A stretch of 64,000 nt of DNA from an uncultured Pseudohongiella sp. (GCA_951812965.1 OX638341.1:2462438-2526437), one strand, 5' to 3'. Shown: positions 20,290 to 30,214, counted from the stretch's first letter. Numbers and translations: made by a program. The notes: a model not told the origin generated them from the letters alone.

Positions 20290-21183
20290 CTGAAGGACCT
20301 CATCGCAAGAGCAGGGGCGTGGATTTCGGAACGCCGCGCGGGAGTCCTGTGGTTCATCATGTTGGTAGTGACGGGTACCGTCGTGGTGTACTTGTCGCAA
20401 CGATTATCGGGAGCGCAGTTCCCATGGTCGAGCTTGCCAGCGCCCATGCGCGGAGCGTTGGCGATTATTGCCCTTGGCTTAATTGGTCATATCGTCCACT
20501 GTTTCACGCGGAATATGCCGGGCCAGCACTTGCAGGACAAGTTGTCGCGCGAGTTACGATCGATATTCGTCTACGCTTACATATTTCAGGGACTCATGAT
20601 CGTGGTGCCGCTTCTGCTGTTCGTAGTGTCAAGCGAGCCCTCGTCGAATGGTAAGTTTTTGGCCGGTTTTGTCTACGGTTGCGTGCTCGACCAAGAACAA
20701 GACGGGAGCAAATTGACTCGTTGTACGAATGGTGCAGCAGACGGGCAATGGTTGCTGCATATCGGCAGTCAGCCGAAAACTGAGGATAGTAACGTTGGCG
20801 AGGTTGGAGGCACTGCAGAATTGAGCCGGGGATTGGTCGTGCCGCTTTATGTGGTTGTGCTGGCAATCATCGGGGGTGCCGTGGGGATGAACCGGCGGCT
20901 ACCCGAACTCCAGCGACGGGCTGCGCATAGTTATGAAAAGCGCCGGGCGAAAGACCCCTGTCCGATCTCGTCGATAGAAGCGCGCGAGCAGATTGTGTTC
21001 CAGATTATGCAGGTTCTGGCGGCACCGCTTATCGCGATCGTGGCGTTCTCCGCATTGGAGCCTGACACCGTCACTGCGGCTGTGTTGATCGGATTCGCTT
21101 CCGGATTCTCGTCCGAACCGATTTTGATAAAGCTTCGGGCCGCCAGCGAGGCCGTGGCGGGAATTCCCGCACAAAAGGCCTAG
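20290..21183 (+). CDS. Uncharacterised polytopic membrane protein, probable CTG start
   Basis: I do not recognise the family. The frame opens after a TAA at 20284 and has no ATG, GTG or TTG before the ATG at 20359, which falls inside the first membrane helix. A strong ribosome site (GAGGAG, 20278-20283) sits 6 bases before a CTG at 20290; starting there gives an amphipathic N-terminus (KDLIARAGAWISERRAG) and a complete first helix, so CTG is preferred. About 297 residues: three helices in the first 100 residues, a soluble loop of about 75 residues with two cysteines, a fourth helix, and two C-terminal hydrophobic stretches. It is the first of four same-strand genes between the two RAYT elements. 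Confidence 0.65.
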   Translation: MKDLIARAGAWISERRAGVLWFIMLVVTGTVVVYLSQRLSGAQFPWSSLPAPMRGALAIIALGLIGHIVHCFTRNMPGQHLQDKLSRELRSIFVYAYIFQGLMIVVPLLLFVVSSEPSSNGKFLAGFVYGCVLDQEQDGSKLTRCTNGAADGQWLLHIGSQPKTEDSNVGEVGGTAELSRGLVVPLYVVVLAIIGGAVGMNRRLPELQRRAAHSYEKRRAKDPCPISSIEAREQIVFQIMQVLAAPLIAIVAFSALEPDTVTAAVLIGFASGFSSEPILIKLRAASEAVAGIPAQKA

Positions 21184-21778
21184 TAAGAAACTCATTGGAC
21201 TTGTTTACCTACGTTTTCGTGATGATCGCCCGTCCAATTGTGTATTTTTAGGGCTCGTATGCGGAGGCTGGAAGAATGGGAGAACGTGCCGGCAGGCAGG
21301 AACCACGCCGACGGAGTGTAGCTGGTGAAGTTGCTGCGATCTGCCCAGTATTCCAAGTAGTGTTGACGCCGAACACGTTGTTGAAGTTTGCAGAGATGTC
21401 GGCGACTGTAATCTCTAGCGAATTTCTCTCGCCGGCTCTCGCCGGCTCTCGCCGCCGAGACCCAGCCCCCAATGCGAGATAAAGCCAAAAGATGGAGGAG
21501 ACTATGACCGTTAATAGGATTTGCATAGTTACTGCTTTTTCCCTCAGCTCAGGTGGACCGATTCTGGGGGGAAGATCAAGCCTGGGAAGATCACGTGTTG
21601 CCCTCGGACAAAGGAAAAGGGGATGAGAATACGCCGACATTACACCAACACGGACATGACTAGGGAAGCAAGGATGGCTCATTTCCCCACATATAGCGTT
21701 TGCTGTCGTGCAGTTGATGTTGATTATTGGCCATTCGGCGCTACTCTTTGGTCCGGCATTTCGCAATGGGGTTCGAAA
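21184..21778. other. Gene-poor stretch between membrane protein and lipoprotein genes
   Basis: No convincing gene. It holds a short direct repeat (CTCTCGCCGG, three partial copies near 21427-21455) and small ORFs such as 21492-21626. Several open frames cross it on the minus strand, but they lack ribosome sites and recognisable domains. Confidence 0.5.
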
Positions 21779-22870
21779 GTGATTCTGAATCGCTATATAG
21801 CTCTAGTCTGCCTCATTGCGGTTACTGGCTGTGCGACGCCAAACATCCAGCCGATGGCCGAGCAGTCTGCAGCGCTTGCAGCCAGTGTGAAACAGCAGAA
21901 TGCGGCGGTCGGATCCCGCTTCGCCAAAGTCACCGATTTGGTGAGTGCTAGCCCGTTCGCCGATCTCAAGATGAAGTCACAGTTGGACAAAAGCAAGACA
22001 AACTACACTAAGACGGTACAAATTGTTGACAGCTTGGTTGATTTAGCAGCTGCCTATACGGCGGAGATAGCAGTCCTCGGTGCGGCTGGAGAGAAGGGCG
22101 GCGAAGCCGCCGACCAACTGGTTGACACGTTGCAGAAGTTCCCTGGCGTGCTGGGATACGCCAATCCATTAGCGGAACTACCTGCCGGGCTTGCTGGATC
22201 GGTAGCAGGCCGGGTGATCCGTGAAGCGGCCTCGGCGTTTACTCGCGTGCAGGCGCAGGATTCACTACTGAAGACGATGGAAGGTGCCGATAACGCCATT
22301 CAGAAACTGGCCGATGGTCTAATTGAGATTTATGGTCGACCTCAGAGAAACGGCTCACGGCGACCTATGCACGAGATTGTCACCGAATTAGCCGTCCTGC
22401 AGATCAACTCTCAACGGGATGCGTTTGGAAGGACACGAATTAAATTCTACGAGGATGGGCTCAAAGAACTGGAAGTTTTGTACGGATCTACTGGAGAAAA
22501 CCTGTACAACGACCAAAGTGAACCAGAATTTTCTAAGAGGCTAACCAATGCCAAGGGCGAATTGGAGGTCATCGGCAAGCTCAGGGCCCAACTTGCTAAC
22601 CTCCGTAAGGACTACGAACAACTACAGGAGAATATCGCAGCGATTGGCGACTGGCGTGATCGACGCATTGAGGTAGGCTTCGCCATTGCCGATGCAGCGG
22701 CGGCCTGGGGCCTCGAAAACCAGCACTTGCTTAGCTGGTTCAGGAAATGTGCCGGGACCCGTATCTTCCGGGGACGGTGCAATGATTTCTCGGTGCAGAA
22801 TCTTCAGGCTCAATTGAAACGGATTCAAATAATTTTGGAGGGAGCAAGAGATGCCAATGCTCAAGGCTAA
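21779..22870 (+). CDS. Uncharacterised lipoprotein, GTG start
   Basis: The frame is open from 21521, but a GTG at 21779 with TGGGG about 7 bases upstream gives a standard lipoprotein signal: LNRYIALVCLIAVTG followed by the lipid-attachment cysteine at residue 18 (lipobox VTGC). The mature part (about 345 residues) is mainly helical, with predicted coiled-coil stretches (MAEQSAALAASVKQQNAA; LRAQLANLRKDYEQLQENI), and has no domain I recognise. Ala at +2 after the cysteine suggests outer-membrane sorting by the Lol system, which is an inference. The 3' end overlaps the next gene by 20 bases, so the two are probably co-translated. Confidence 0.72.
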   Translation: MILNRYIALVCLIAVTGCATPNIQPMAEQSAALAASVKQQNAAVGSRFAKVTDLVSASPFADLKMKSQLDKSKTNYTKTVQIVDSLVDLAAAYTAEIAVLGAAGEKGGEAADQLVDTLQKFPGVLGYANPLAELPAGLAGSVAGRVIREAASAFTRVQAQDSLLKTMEGADNAIQKLADGLIEIYGRPQRNGSRRPMHEIVTELAVLQINSQRDAFGRTRIKFYEDGLKELEVLYGSTGENLYNDQSEPEFSKRLTNAKGELEVIGKLRAQLANLRKDYEQLQENIAAIGDWRDRRIEVGFAIADAAAAWGLENQHLLSWFRKCAGTRIFRGRCNDFSVQNLQAQLKRIQIILEGARDANAQG

Positions 22871-23339
22871 TTTCGAAAGGGACAAGTTGGAGAGCTGGAT
22901 TCGCGAACTTGCCGCAGCCGTGGAGGATGGTGATCATGCGCGCAAGAAAGACCTGATCGATAGACTTATTAGCTTCAACTCGTACCAGCAGGACCTGAAC
23001 GCCGCAGCCAGTCAAGCAGTATATGACGCCGCAATCAACAATATTGCCTCGGCGGTCGGCAAGTTGAGGAAAGTCGCGAACGGACTCAGCGGTGCTAGGA
23101 AAGCGCTGAAGCGCTCTTTGGCTGCCGCCGAATCAGGTCAACAGGAATTGCTCATTCCCCGCATCGCAGCTGTCAGCCAGCGCATGCTGGATGAGATCAA
23201 GATCCTGAAAGCAGGTGTCCAAGACCTGATATCGGAGAGCGACGATATCAACAATTTGTCCGAGCTGCCCGGCGTGCTCACCAACGTGCTGACTGAGTTG
23301 GAGAGTGCGCTCAAAAAAGCCAAAGAGATAAGTGTCTAG
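22851..23339 (+). CDS. Uncharacterised 162-residue helical protein
   Basis: Starts with ATG inside the 3' end of the lipoprotein gene, after GGGAG; no signal peptide or membrane helix is seen. The sequence is almost wholly helical with heptad-like segments (LESWIRELAAAVEDGD, LTNVLTELESALKKAKE). No family is recognised. The tight overlap with the lipoprotein gene argues that the products act together, although one would be extracytoplasmic and this one cytoplasmic unless exported by another route. Confidence 0.65.
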   Translation: MPMLKANFERDKLESWIRELAAAVEDGDHARKKDLIDRLISFNSYQQDLNAAASQAVYDAAINNIASAVGKLRKVANGLSGARKALKRSLAAAESGQQELLIPRIAAVSQRMLDEIKILKAGVQDLISESDDINNLSELPGVLTNVLTELESALKKAKEISV

Positions 23340-24090
23340 CGCTTGCTTCGCCGGCAATTGCGGAATGCTGAATTGTCTTCTTCGTTTGCTAGTACCGCGC
23401 AATGGCTCTGGCTGGAGTCTTGGTCGCCGTGACCATTCTTCCGTAATCGGAGTCATTTCGGATGTGGGATTCTCTCAATAGGGTTGGTGCGTTTATTGAG
23501 ATTGATGTGCAACGGGACGTATACAGTTCGATTGTTCCGGTAGAGTTTTTCTTTGACGGAACTATTGCAGGAATTGAGCAAGACTTTCCCCTTACGCCTA
23601 ATCCTGGGGCATAGGCAAACTCAGAGTCGGGAAGAAAAGTGACATCTGCAGCGGGGGTGGCCCGATGAGTACCCAAATGTGGTCGAGTACGCACAATTTC
23701 CTACTTGACATGCCCACAACCAGAGCGCCGGTATGTGCTTCGCACTGTCAAACAGCGAGGTAGTGGGTCATTCTGAGCCACGCCAAAATAACCTCCAAAT
23801 CTCCCGAGCCACACGTTATGTCAATTGGAGTATTACTTTAGCAGTGACAACAGAACGCTCTGGCGAGACACGCTCAGCTGCGAGGAGGCTCGCTCCACCC
23901 TCTCTCGCCTTCGACCGAGACTCATTGATCGAAGGTCCTGGATAAAAATCCCGCTCAACATAATAGGCCATGTAGCCAACTGGTAACTTTGGCTGAAATA
24001 GACTGTAATGTAAACAGGCAGAGAGCGTACGATACCCGTGGTTGTGCTGCCATACTCGGGATACTCCGTCAAACAAAAGGGAGGTAAAGA
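23340..24090. other. 750-base intergenic stretch with one weak small ORF
   Basis: No clear gene. The best small ORF is 23462-23614 on the plus strand: ATG preceded by CGGAG at 10 bases, 50 residues with a beta-rich look (IVPVEFFFDGTIAG), function unknown, low confidence. The rest shows no recognisable coding, RNA or repeat structure. Confidence 0.35.
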
Positions 24091-25269
24091 ATGGCCAAGG
24101 CAATACTCTATTTCGCTACGAACCGCCGCCACGAAGGCGATGATCGTTGGAATCCTTCGGGCTACGGAATCGAACCAAGTGAAGACGGAACTGAGAACCT
24201 CCGCTTCGGACGGGTCACGCTGAACTACGACAAGCGTGAGGCATTAAAGCACTTGCAGAAAAACTGCGGCTTTGGCAAAGGCGACGGACAGAGGCTAGCG
24301 GATTACCTGCACAGTCAGTCCAGTTCAGGTGTTATCAAGGCGTTTGAGGAAAAACTAGACAATAAGAAGGCCGATATCAGGCAGGCCAAGAGCAAATTCG
24401 GTTCAACACGGATGTACCGCGAGCTTAGGAAGGCAATGGAGAATGAAACCGATATCCTGATTTTCATCCATGGATTCAATGTGAGTTGGTGGGTAGCGGT
24501 CGCAAGTGCGTTGAGCCTGGAGCTAATGCTGAATCACAACAGTGACGCTCAACATACCGGAAGGCCCGTAAAGGTCGTGCTGTTCAGTTGGCCTTCGGAC
24601 GGAAAGACCATCCCCTGGTATTCCTACTTCTCCGATCGAAGTGACGCCAGGGGTTCTGGTGCAGCCGTTGGTAGAGGGTTCCTAAAGCTGCGAGACTATC
24701 TAGTCGAGGTGCAGCGTGATTCGTTGCAGAAAGGCGAAAACCTTTGCAGCAGGTCCATACACCTGTTATGCCATTCAATGGGAAACTATGTTTTGCAGAA
24801 TGCTCTCCATAGGACAGAGAAATTTTCTACCGGAGGAAAGCCGCCCCGTATTTTTGATCAAATTTTTCTTTGTGCGCCAGATGTCGCTGACGATGTGTTC
24901 GAGTCGGGCGAGCCAATGCGGCGTCTTCCTGAGATGTGCCAAAACGCGACCATATATCACAATCGAGGCGATCTGGCGATGCCGTTTTCAGACTTCACTA
25001 AAGGGAATACTGATCGATTGGGCTGGCGTGGCGCCAATAGGCCGGCGGACCTCGACGGGCGCGTTCATCAAGTCGACTGTAGTTCAATTGTTACAGGTTT
25101 GATTGAACACAGTTACTATCTTTGCGGCGACGTAAACGACGACATACGCAAGAGTATTTTCGGTGTTTTGCAGGACTCTCGAACGCGCCGGAGGGAGCCT
25201 CTGCGGCATGGTTGGCCCAACGTGTGGCGTTTCCCAGTCACAAAGGCTGTAGCGCGTCAATCAGGATGA
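24091..25269 (+). CDS. DUF900-type alpha/beta hydrolase
   Basis: A 392-residue protein beginning AKAILYFATNRRH, the TNR motif common at the start of DUF900 hydrolases. The oxyanion strand is ILIFIHGFNVSWW (about residue 125), and the nucleophile elbow is LLCHSMGNYVLQNAL with Ser in CHSMGN (about residue 230). A later Asp (CAPDVADDVF) and a His (NRGD region, TIYHNRGDLAMPFSD) could complete the triad. The substrate is unknown; the fold covers lipases, esterases and others. A GGGAGG ribosome site precedes the ATG. It is the last gene of the group between the two RAYT elements, 750 bases after the helical-protein gene, so a shared transcript is uncertain. Confidence 0.75.
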   Translation: MAKAILYFATNRRHEGDDRWNPSGYGIEPSEDGTENLRFGRVTLNYDKREALKHLQKNCGFGKGDGQRLADYLHSQSSSGVIKAFEEKLDNKKADIRQAKSKFGSTRMYRELRKAMENETDILIFIHGFNVSWWVAVASALSLELMLNHNSDAQHTGRPVKVVLFSWPSDGKTIPWYSYFSDRSDARGSGAAVGRGFLKLRDYLVEVQRDSLQKGENLCSRSIHLLCHSMGNYVLQNALHRTEKFSTGGKPPRIFDQIFLCAPDVADDVFESGEPMRRLPEMCQNATIYHNRGDLAMPFSDFTKGNTDRLGWRGANRPADLDGRVHQVDCSSIVTGLIEHSYYLCGDVNDDIRKSIFGVLQDSRTRRREPLRHGWPNVWRFPVTKAVARQSG

Positions 25270-25384
25270 GAAGAGCGCGACAATCAGGATGATAAGTGTC
25301 GCGACGGTTGATGATGCCCTGTTGGCGGTGGGCGAAGCAAGGGGAGTTCGTAGCGCCGCTGAACGATTGCGACAGGGCGTGGTG

Positions 25385-25937
25385 TCACGGGTTGTTCTCC
25401 GGTTCCTGTTCTTTTTTCGATGAGGCGCCGCCCGGGAGTTTTACCTTGGTGTTGGTTGGTGTGGCCCGGGCCGCGGCACGTCCGCGGCCGCGCTTGGTTT
25501 CCACCGCGGTGCGGCGTCGATAACTTTCCACGTTCAGTTCGAAGATGGTTGCCCGGTGCACGAGCCGGTCGATGGCCTCCAGCATCAGTTCGCGCCGCGC
25601 GATCTGGAGTTTCTGCATCAGATCGGTAGTGTGCGCGTACAGGACCCGGAAGCCATTTTCGATGAGCGCCAGGCCGATCGCCGCCCCCAAGTGACTCTTC
25701 CCGACTCCGGGCGGGCCGACCAGGATCAAGTTGGCGCCCTGATCCAACCAGCCGTCGCCCGCGACCAGGGCGTTGACGTGGGCCTTGGAGACCATGGGCA
25801 CGACGTTGAAGTCAAAGTTGGCGAGCGTCTTGCCGGGCGGCAGTTTGGCTTCGGAGAGATGGCGTTCGAAGCGCCGTCGAGCCCGGTCGGCGATTTCCTG
25901 TTCGGCCAGGGTGCCGGGTTTCCAAGGCGGGTTTCCA
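25385..25937 (-). pseudogene. IS21-type istB helper ATPase remnant
   Basis: The minus strand encodes IstB-like sequence with Walker A LVGPPGVGKSHLGAAI, and a C-terminus LEAIDRLVHRATIFELNVESYRRR typical of IstB. Between them about 80 residues, including Walker B, are missing in frame (the join is at DLMQKLQIARREL/MLEAIDRL). The 5' end is replaced by the left end of the RAYT element, producing a chimeric open frame up to 26071. No istA is present. It is a relic and not a functional transposition gene. Confidence 0.8.
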
Positions 25938-27148
25938 AGGGACACGCACCTAAATATTCCCCCAATCTGGCATTTTTTCGAATCCTGACTATACCTACCT
26001 GCAAGAAATCCATTGACTCGCAGGCAGAGGATGACCCGACCCCGCTCACAGATCATTTCGCTGGCGGACACATCGTTCTACCATTGCGTTTCCCGCTGCG
26101 TGCGGCGGGCCTTCCTTTGTGGCGAAGACCGGTATTCCGGCCAGAATTTCGACCACCGCAAGCCCTGGCTGGTGGACCGTCTGGCATTGCTCGGCGAGGT
26201 CTTTGCCATTGATTTAGCCGCTTACGCGATCATGAGCAATCACTACCACGTGGTCCTGCACGTGGATGCCGCTCGCAGCCGCCATTGGAGCCGCGATGAC
26301 GTCATCCGCCGCTGGTTGCGTCTGTACAAGGGCGACCCGCTGGTGCATTGCTATCTGCGCGGGGAGTTGCGGTCCGAGGCGAAATACCGGCAACTGGACC
26401 GTATTGTTGAGACCTGGCGCGAACGGCTGACCAGCATCAGTTGGTTCATGCGCTGTCTGAATGAGTACATGGCTCGGAGGGCCAACAAGGAAGACGACTG
26501 TACGGGAAGGTTCTGGGAAGGGCGCTTCAAGTCCCAGGCGCTGCTGGATGAGGCGGCGTTGCTGTCATGCATGGCTTATGTCGATTTGAATCCAGTGCGG
26601 GCCGGGATCAGCGAAACGCTTGGCGAATCCGAATTTACTTCCATCCAGGCGCGCATTCGCGGAGCGGCGCCGGAAAACAACGATTCGACGGAATGCCCGT
26701 TTCCCGGGCTAATGCCTTTCCAGGCCGGACCCGAGCGCGATGGGGAGTCGGCCTTCTTGCCGATCGATCTGCGCAACTACATTGCACTGGTGGATTGGAC
26801 GGGGCGGATTGCCCGAGCGGACAAGAAGGGATTGATTCCGAAAGAGGTTCCGTCCGCCTTGTCTGATCTGAATCTGAACCAGGCGCAATGGCGCGCGCTG
26901 GCGCTGGAGATTCAAAAGGAATCGATCACGATGTTCAACGGCCTGGACAAACTGGCGGCCAGGGAAAGGAGCCGGACCAAAAAAGCCGCATAATCCGGGG
27001 CGGCCTCAATTACATGTCTGAATGGGCAGCATTGCCCGTGCCTGCGAATTGGTTTCGCTGCCCAACGATTCTGAATCTGCCCCAATATTTTTTCAATTGG
27101 CCCCCAAGTTGACTGGGTTCATGATAATGTAGTTCGGTGGGTGTCCCA
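25938..27148 (+). mobile_element. RAYT element copy 2
   Basis: The left end AGGGACACGCACC (25938-25950; two changes from the perfect end) and right end GGTGGGTGTCCCA (27136-27148) bracket a second transposase gene. Only a handful of scattered single-base differences distinguish it from copy 1 in the coding region. The hairpin GGGCA/TGCCC is repeated at 27024-27037. The element interrupts an istB relic on its left. Confidence 0.8.
26031..26993 (+). CDS. REP-associated tyrosine (HUH) transposase, copy 2
   Basis: The 320-residue product is identical to that of 18772-19734, although the DNA differs at a few silent positions (for example CTGGCTGCG against CTGGTTGCG). HUH site HYHVV and the YVDLNPVRAG helix are intact. 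Silent changes with no amino-acid change suggest the two copies are either recent or both under selection. The start is chosen at the ATG as in copy 1. Confidence 0.88.
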   Translation: MTRPRSQIISLADTSFYHCVSRCVRRAFLCGEDRYSGQNFDHRKPWLVDRLALLGEVFAIDLAAYAIMSNHYHVVLHVDAARSRHWSRDDVIRRWLRLYKGDPLVHCYLRGELRSEAKYRQLDRIVETWRERLTSISWFMRCLNEYMARRANKEDDCTGRFWEGRFKSQALLDEAALLSCMAYVDLNPVRAGISETLGESEFTSIQARIRGAAPENNDSTECPFPGLMPFQAGPERDGESAFLPIDLRNYIALVDWTGRIARADKKGLIPKEVPSALSDLNLNQAQWRALALEIQKESITMFNGLDKLAARERSRTKKAA

Positions 27149-27208
27149 GAACTGCCAACGGTCATTGCTTGACTGCTTGCACAATTGAGGTTCGGGAGGC
27201 TAGTCAGT

Positions 27209-30200
27209 TCACGCTCCTCCGTACGTTTTGTCGGTCAACTCAAAAACCTTGGCTGTCATCCAGTGCTTGAAGCTGTCGTTGTCCATGAACTCTTTAAATA
27301 GCTGGTTGTCGTCTTTCATGATCGAAGTCACGACGCGCAATAGGGCCTTGTCGTGTTCTATGCGGGCATTTTCCCTGTCTGAATGCTGTTTAGCGTTTTT
27401 GTAGGCCTCGTCCGCGGCCACGCGCTCGGGGATTGTTTTGGTGATCAACTCGGCTACACGGTCGGAATCGTCCCACTCGATGCCGCCGAAGAGATCGTTG
27501 AACTGGTTGATGATGTTGGAAAGGCGGTCAAGTTCTGGTTCAGGAAGATAACCTCCAACGCCAGTCGGCACCGGATCGATTTCAGTCTCATCATCGGACA
27601 AAATGATTTTTTGCATTGCCTGTTTCTCGACTCGATAGCTTTCCATATCGATTGAATCGAGAATGCCCTTGGACAAATCTTCCTCCTGCGGTGCAGGCAG
27701 CTTGGGAATCAGGAAATTGAGGAAGATCGAGCGTGTCTCCCAGTCCCTATTGTTCCAAAGCAGAACTGCTGACAGAAAGTTGTAGGTGCGCACGAAGCCT
27801 TTCGCCTTGCCTTTGAAGTCGACCTGCGCATCCTCGTCCAATTCGTGCTTGTAAACTTCAACGCAGGTTTCGAGAATCGGGTCAAGCTGATCGCGGGGCG
27901 CTCCGTCCAGGTAGAGCCGTGCAAAGTCCTCGACCTGGCTGGGTGCGTACACCTGTGCGCTATCAAGAGCGGCCTGCAAGTCGTGCAACTTGTTGGGGTC
28001 AGTCTCGTCGGCAAGTATGGTCGTGCGATAGAAGGGCGCGAAGGCCTCGCGAATGGTGTCCGCATCGTTCAGGAAATCGAGCACGAATACATCGTGCTTG
28101 CCTGGATGCGCCCGATTGAGACGGGAAAGAGTCTGCACCGCCTTGATGCCGGACAATGTCTTGTCGACGTACATGGTGTGCAGCAACGGCTCGTCGTAGC
28201 CTGTCTGGAACTTGTCCGCGCAGATCAGGAAGCGGTAGGGATCCTCCTGAATCTTCTCGGGGATCAGGCGGGAAGGGAACCCGTTCAGAGCAGCCTCGTT
28301 TACTTTTACGCCACCGAATTGATGTTCGCCGGAGAACGCAACAATGGCCTGATACTGACTCTTGCGCTCTTGCAAATAATCCCTGAAGGCGTGGAAGTAC
28401 TGCATGGCCCGCTCAATGCCATTGGTGACGACCATGGCCCGCGCTTCGCCGCCGATCTTGCGTTGCGCGACCACTTTCTCGTGGAAATGATCGACCATGA
28501 TTTCGGTCTTGAGGAGAATGGCGTGATCGTGGCCCTCGACGTAGCGTCTGAGTTTCTTTCGGGCCTTGTTTGCGTCGAATTCCGGGTCGTCCTCAATAGT
28601 CTTGGCGAGTTTGTAGTAGCTCGATACCGGCGTGTATTGGGCCAGCACATCGAGAATGAAGCCTTCCTGGATCGCCTGCTTCATGGTGTAACTATGGAAC
28701 GCGAGATGTTTGACCGCGCCGTCGGGCTGCGGGTTGGCCGCGCCGAAAATTTCGAGAGTCTTGTTCTTGGGTGTGGCTGTGAAAGCGAAGTAGCTGGCGT
28801 TGGGAAGCAGTTTGTGCGATTCCATCACTCGATTGATCTTGTCCTCATAGGTCTCGTCTTCGTCCTCGGCGCCTGCTTCGGAAAGCGCCTGAGCCATTGC
28901 CCCACTGGTTTTTCCGCCCTGACTGGAATGGGCCTCGTCGATGATGATGGCAAAGTTCCGGCCGCGTTGCTCGTTGCCGATTTCGTCGAGAATGAAGGGG
29001 AACTTTTGCACCGTGGAGATGATGATCTTTTTGCCCGATTCGATAAATCGGCGCAGGTCGCCCGAATGGTCGGCGTGGCCGACAGTGGCGCCGATGTGGG
29101 CGTATTGCTTGATGGTTTCGGTAATCTGCTTATCCAGGATCAGCCTATCGGTAACGACGATGATCGAGTCGAAAACCATTGCACCACTGCGGTCGAGCGC
29201 GATCAACTGGTGCGCCAGCCAAGCGATGGAATTGCTTTTACCGCTGCCGGCCGAGTGCTGGATCAGGTATCTTTTGCCCGCGCCGTTCTCTGCGGTATCG
29301 GCAAGCAAGCTGCGCACGACGTCAAGTTGGTGATAGCGTGGCCAGATCTGACTGCGATTCTTCCGATTTGTTTTCTCGTCACGGATCTCAAGTATTTGAG
29401 CGTAGTTTTCAAGGATGCTGGTCAGGCTTTCGCGGGTCAGCACTTCGCGCCACAGATAGTCAGCCTTGATCCCATTCGGATTGGGCGGATTGCCGGCGCC
29501 ATCGTTCCAGCCTCGGTTAAAAGGCAGGAACCACGATGCCTTGCCTTTCAGGTGTGTGCAGAAGCGCGCTTCGGCTTCATCGACGGCGAAATGGGCGATG
29601 CAGCGGCCGAGTTCGAACAGTTTTTCGCGTGGATTGCGGTCTCTTCGATATTGAGCGATTGCGTCGTCAACGGTCTGTTTGGTCAGGTTGTTTTTCAGTT
29701 CGAATGTGATGACCGGCAGGCCGTTGATGAAGAGCGCGATGTCCAGGGAGCGCTGGGTTTCGTCGCGGCTGTAGCGCAATTGGCGGGTGACGGTGAAGCG
29801 GTTTTGCGCGAAACGTTGTTTGGCTTGCTCGTTTTCTGTCGAGGGTGTGCCGTGGAAGAGGGCAAATTCATGAGCGCCGTGGCGGATGCCAGTGCGCAAA
29901 ACATCTACCGTACCCCGTTTGGAGATTTCGCCTTGCAGCCGCGCGAGAAATTTGCGCTGGGCCGGGCCGTCTTCGTCAAGCGCAAGAGCATCGGCTGCAT
30001 CCGGCTGAGTCTCGCGCAGGAAGGCGGCGAGTTGTACCAGATCAACGCAGTATTCGCGGTTGTAATCGTGATGGTTGCCGCCGCTCCAGCCTACGCCGCC
30101 ATAGCCGGCCTTGGGTTGGCCAACAGTGGCTGTCGTGGGCGGTTCGCAGAGGTGCCCTGCCAGCGTAGTGCAGATCAGCCGTTCGAGGCCAAGTTCAGAG

Positions 30201-30214
30201 GTGTCGGTGCTCAT
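27209..30214 (-). CDS. hsdR: Type I restriction enzyme R subunit HsdR
   Basis: A 1001-residue subunit. The N-terminal nuclease domain carries the PD-ExK-type motif as D158 and E172-x-K174 (LDIALFINGLPVITFELKN). The motor follows with Walker A SAGSGKS (residues 321-327), DEAH at 426-429 (IIIDEAHSSQGGKTSG), the helicase motif YFAFTATPKNKTLE, and the C-terminal motor lobe (CADKFQTGYDEPLLHTMYVDK, VQTLSRLNRAHPGK). It translocates and cuts unmodified DNA as part of HsdR2M2S. It is the last gene of the minus-strand hsdM, hsdS, hsdR series, 147 bases after hsdS. All key motifs look intact. Confidence 0.93.
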   Translation of the reverse strand: MSTDTSELGLERLICTTLAGHLCEPPTTATVGQPKAGYGGVGWSGGNHHDYNREYCVDLVQLAAFLRETQPDAADALALDEDGPAQRKFLARLQGEISKRGTVDVLRTGIRHGAHEFALFHGTPSTENEQAKQRFAQNRFTVTRQLRYSRDETQRSLDIALFINGLPVITFELKNNLTKQTVDDAIAQYRRDRNPREKLFELGRCIAHFAVDEAEARFCTHLKGKASWFLPFNRGWNDGAGNPPNPNGIKADYLWREVLTRESLTSILENYAQILEIRDEKTNRKNRSQIWPRYHQLDVVRSLLADTAENGAGKRYLIQHSAGSGKSNSIAWLAHQLIALDRSGAMVFDSIIVVTDRLILDKQITETIKQYAHIGATVGHADHSGDLRRFIESGKKIIISTVQKFPFILDEIGNEQRGRNFAIIIDEAHSSQGGKTSGAMAQALSEAGAEDEDETYEDKINRVMESHKLLPNASYFAFTATPKNKTLEIFGAANPQPDGAVKHLAFHSYTMKQAIQEGFILDVLAQYTPVSSYYKLAKTIEDDPEFDANKARKKLRRYVEGHDHAILLKTEIMVDHFHEKVVAQRKIGGEARAMVVTNGIERAMQYFHAFRDYLQERKSQYQAIVAFSGEHQFGGVKVNEAALNGFPSRLIPEKIQEDPYRFLICADKFQTGYDEPLLHTMYVDKTLSGIKAVQTLSRLNRAHPGKHDVFVLDFLNDADTIREAFAPFYRTTILADETDPNKLHDLQAALDSAQVYAPSQVEDFARLYLDGAPRDQLDPILETCVEVYKHELDEDAQVDFKGKAKGFVRTYNFLSAVLLWNNRDWETRSIFLNFLIPKLPAPQEEDLSKGILDSIDMESYRVEKQAMQKIILSDDETEIDPVPTGVGGYLPEPELDRLSNIINQFNDLFGGIEWDDSDRVAELITKTIPERVAADEAYKNAKQHSDRENARIEHDKALLRVVTSIMKDDNQLFKEFMDNDSFKHWMTAKVFELTDKTYGGA

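Noticed and set aside
21248..21766. Minus-strand ORF with a signal-peptide-like segment (MQILLTVIVSSIFWLYLALG)
   Set aside because: No ribosome site, no recognisable domain and it overlaps the leader of the lipoprotein gene; likely chance.
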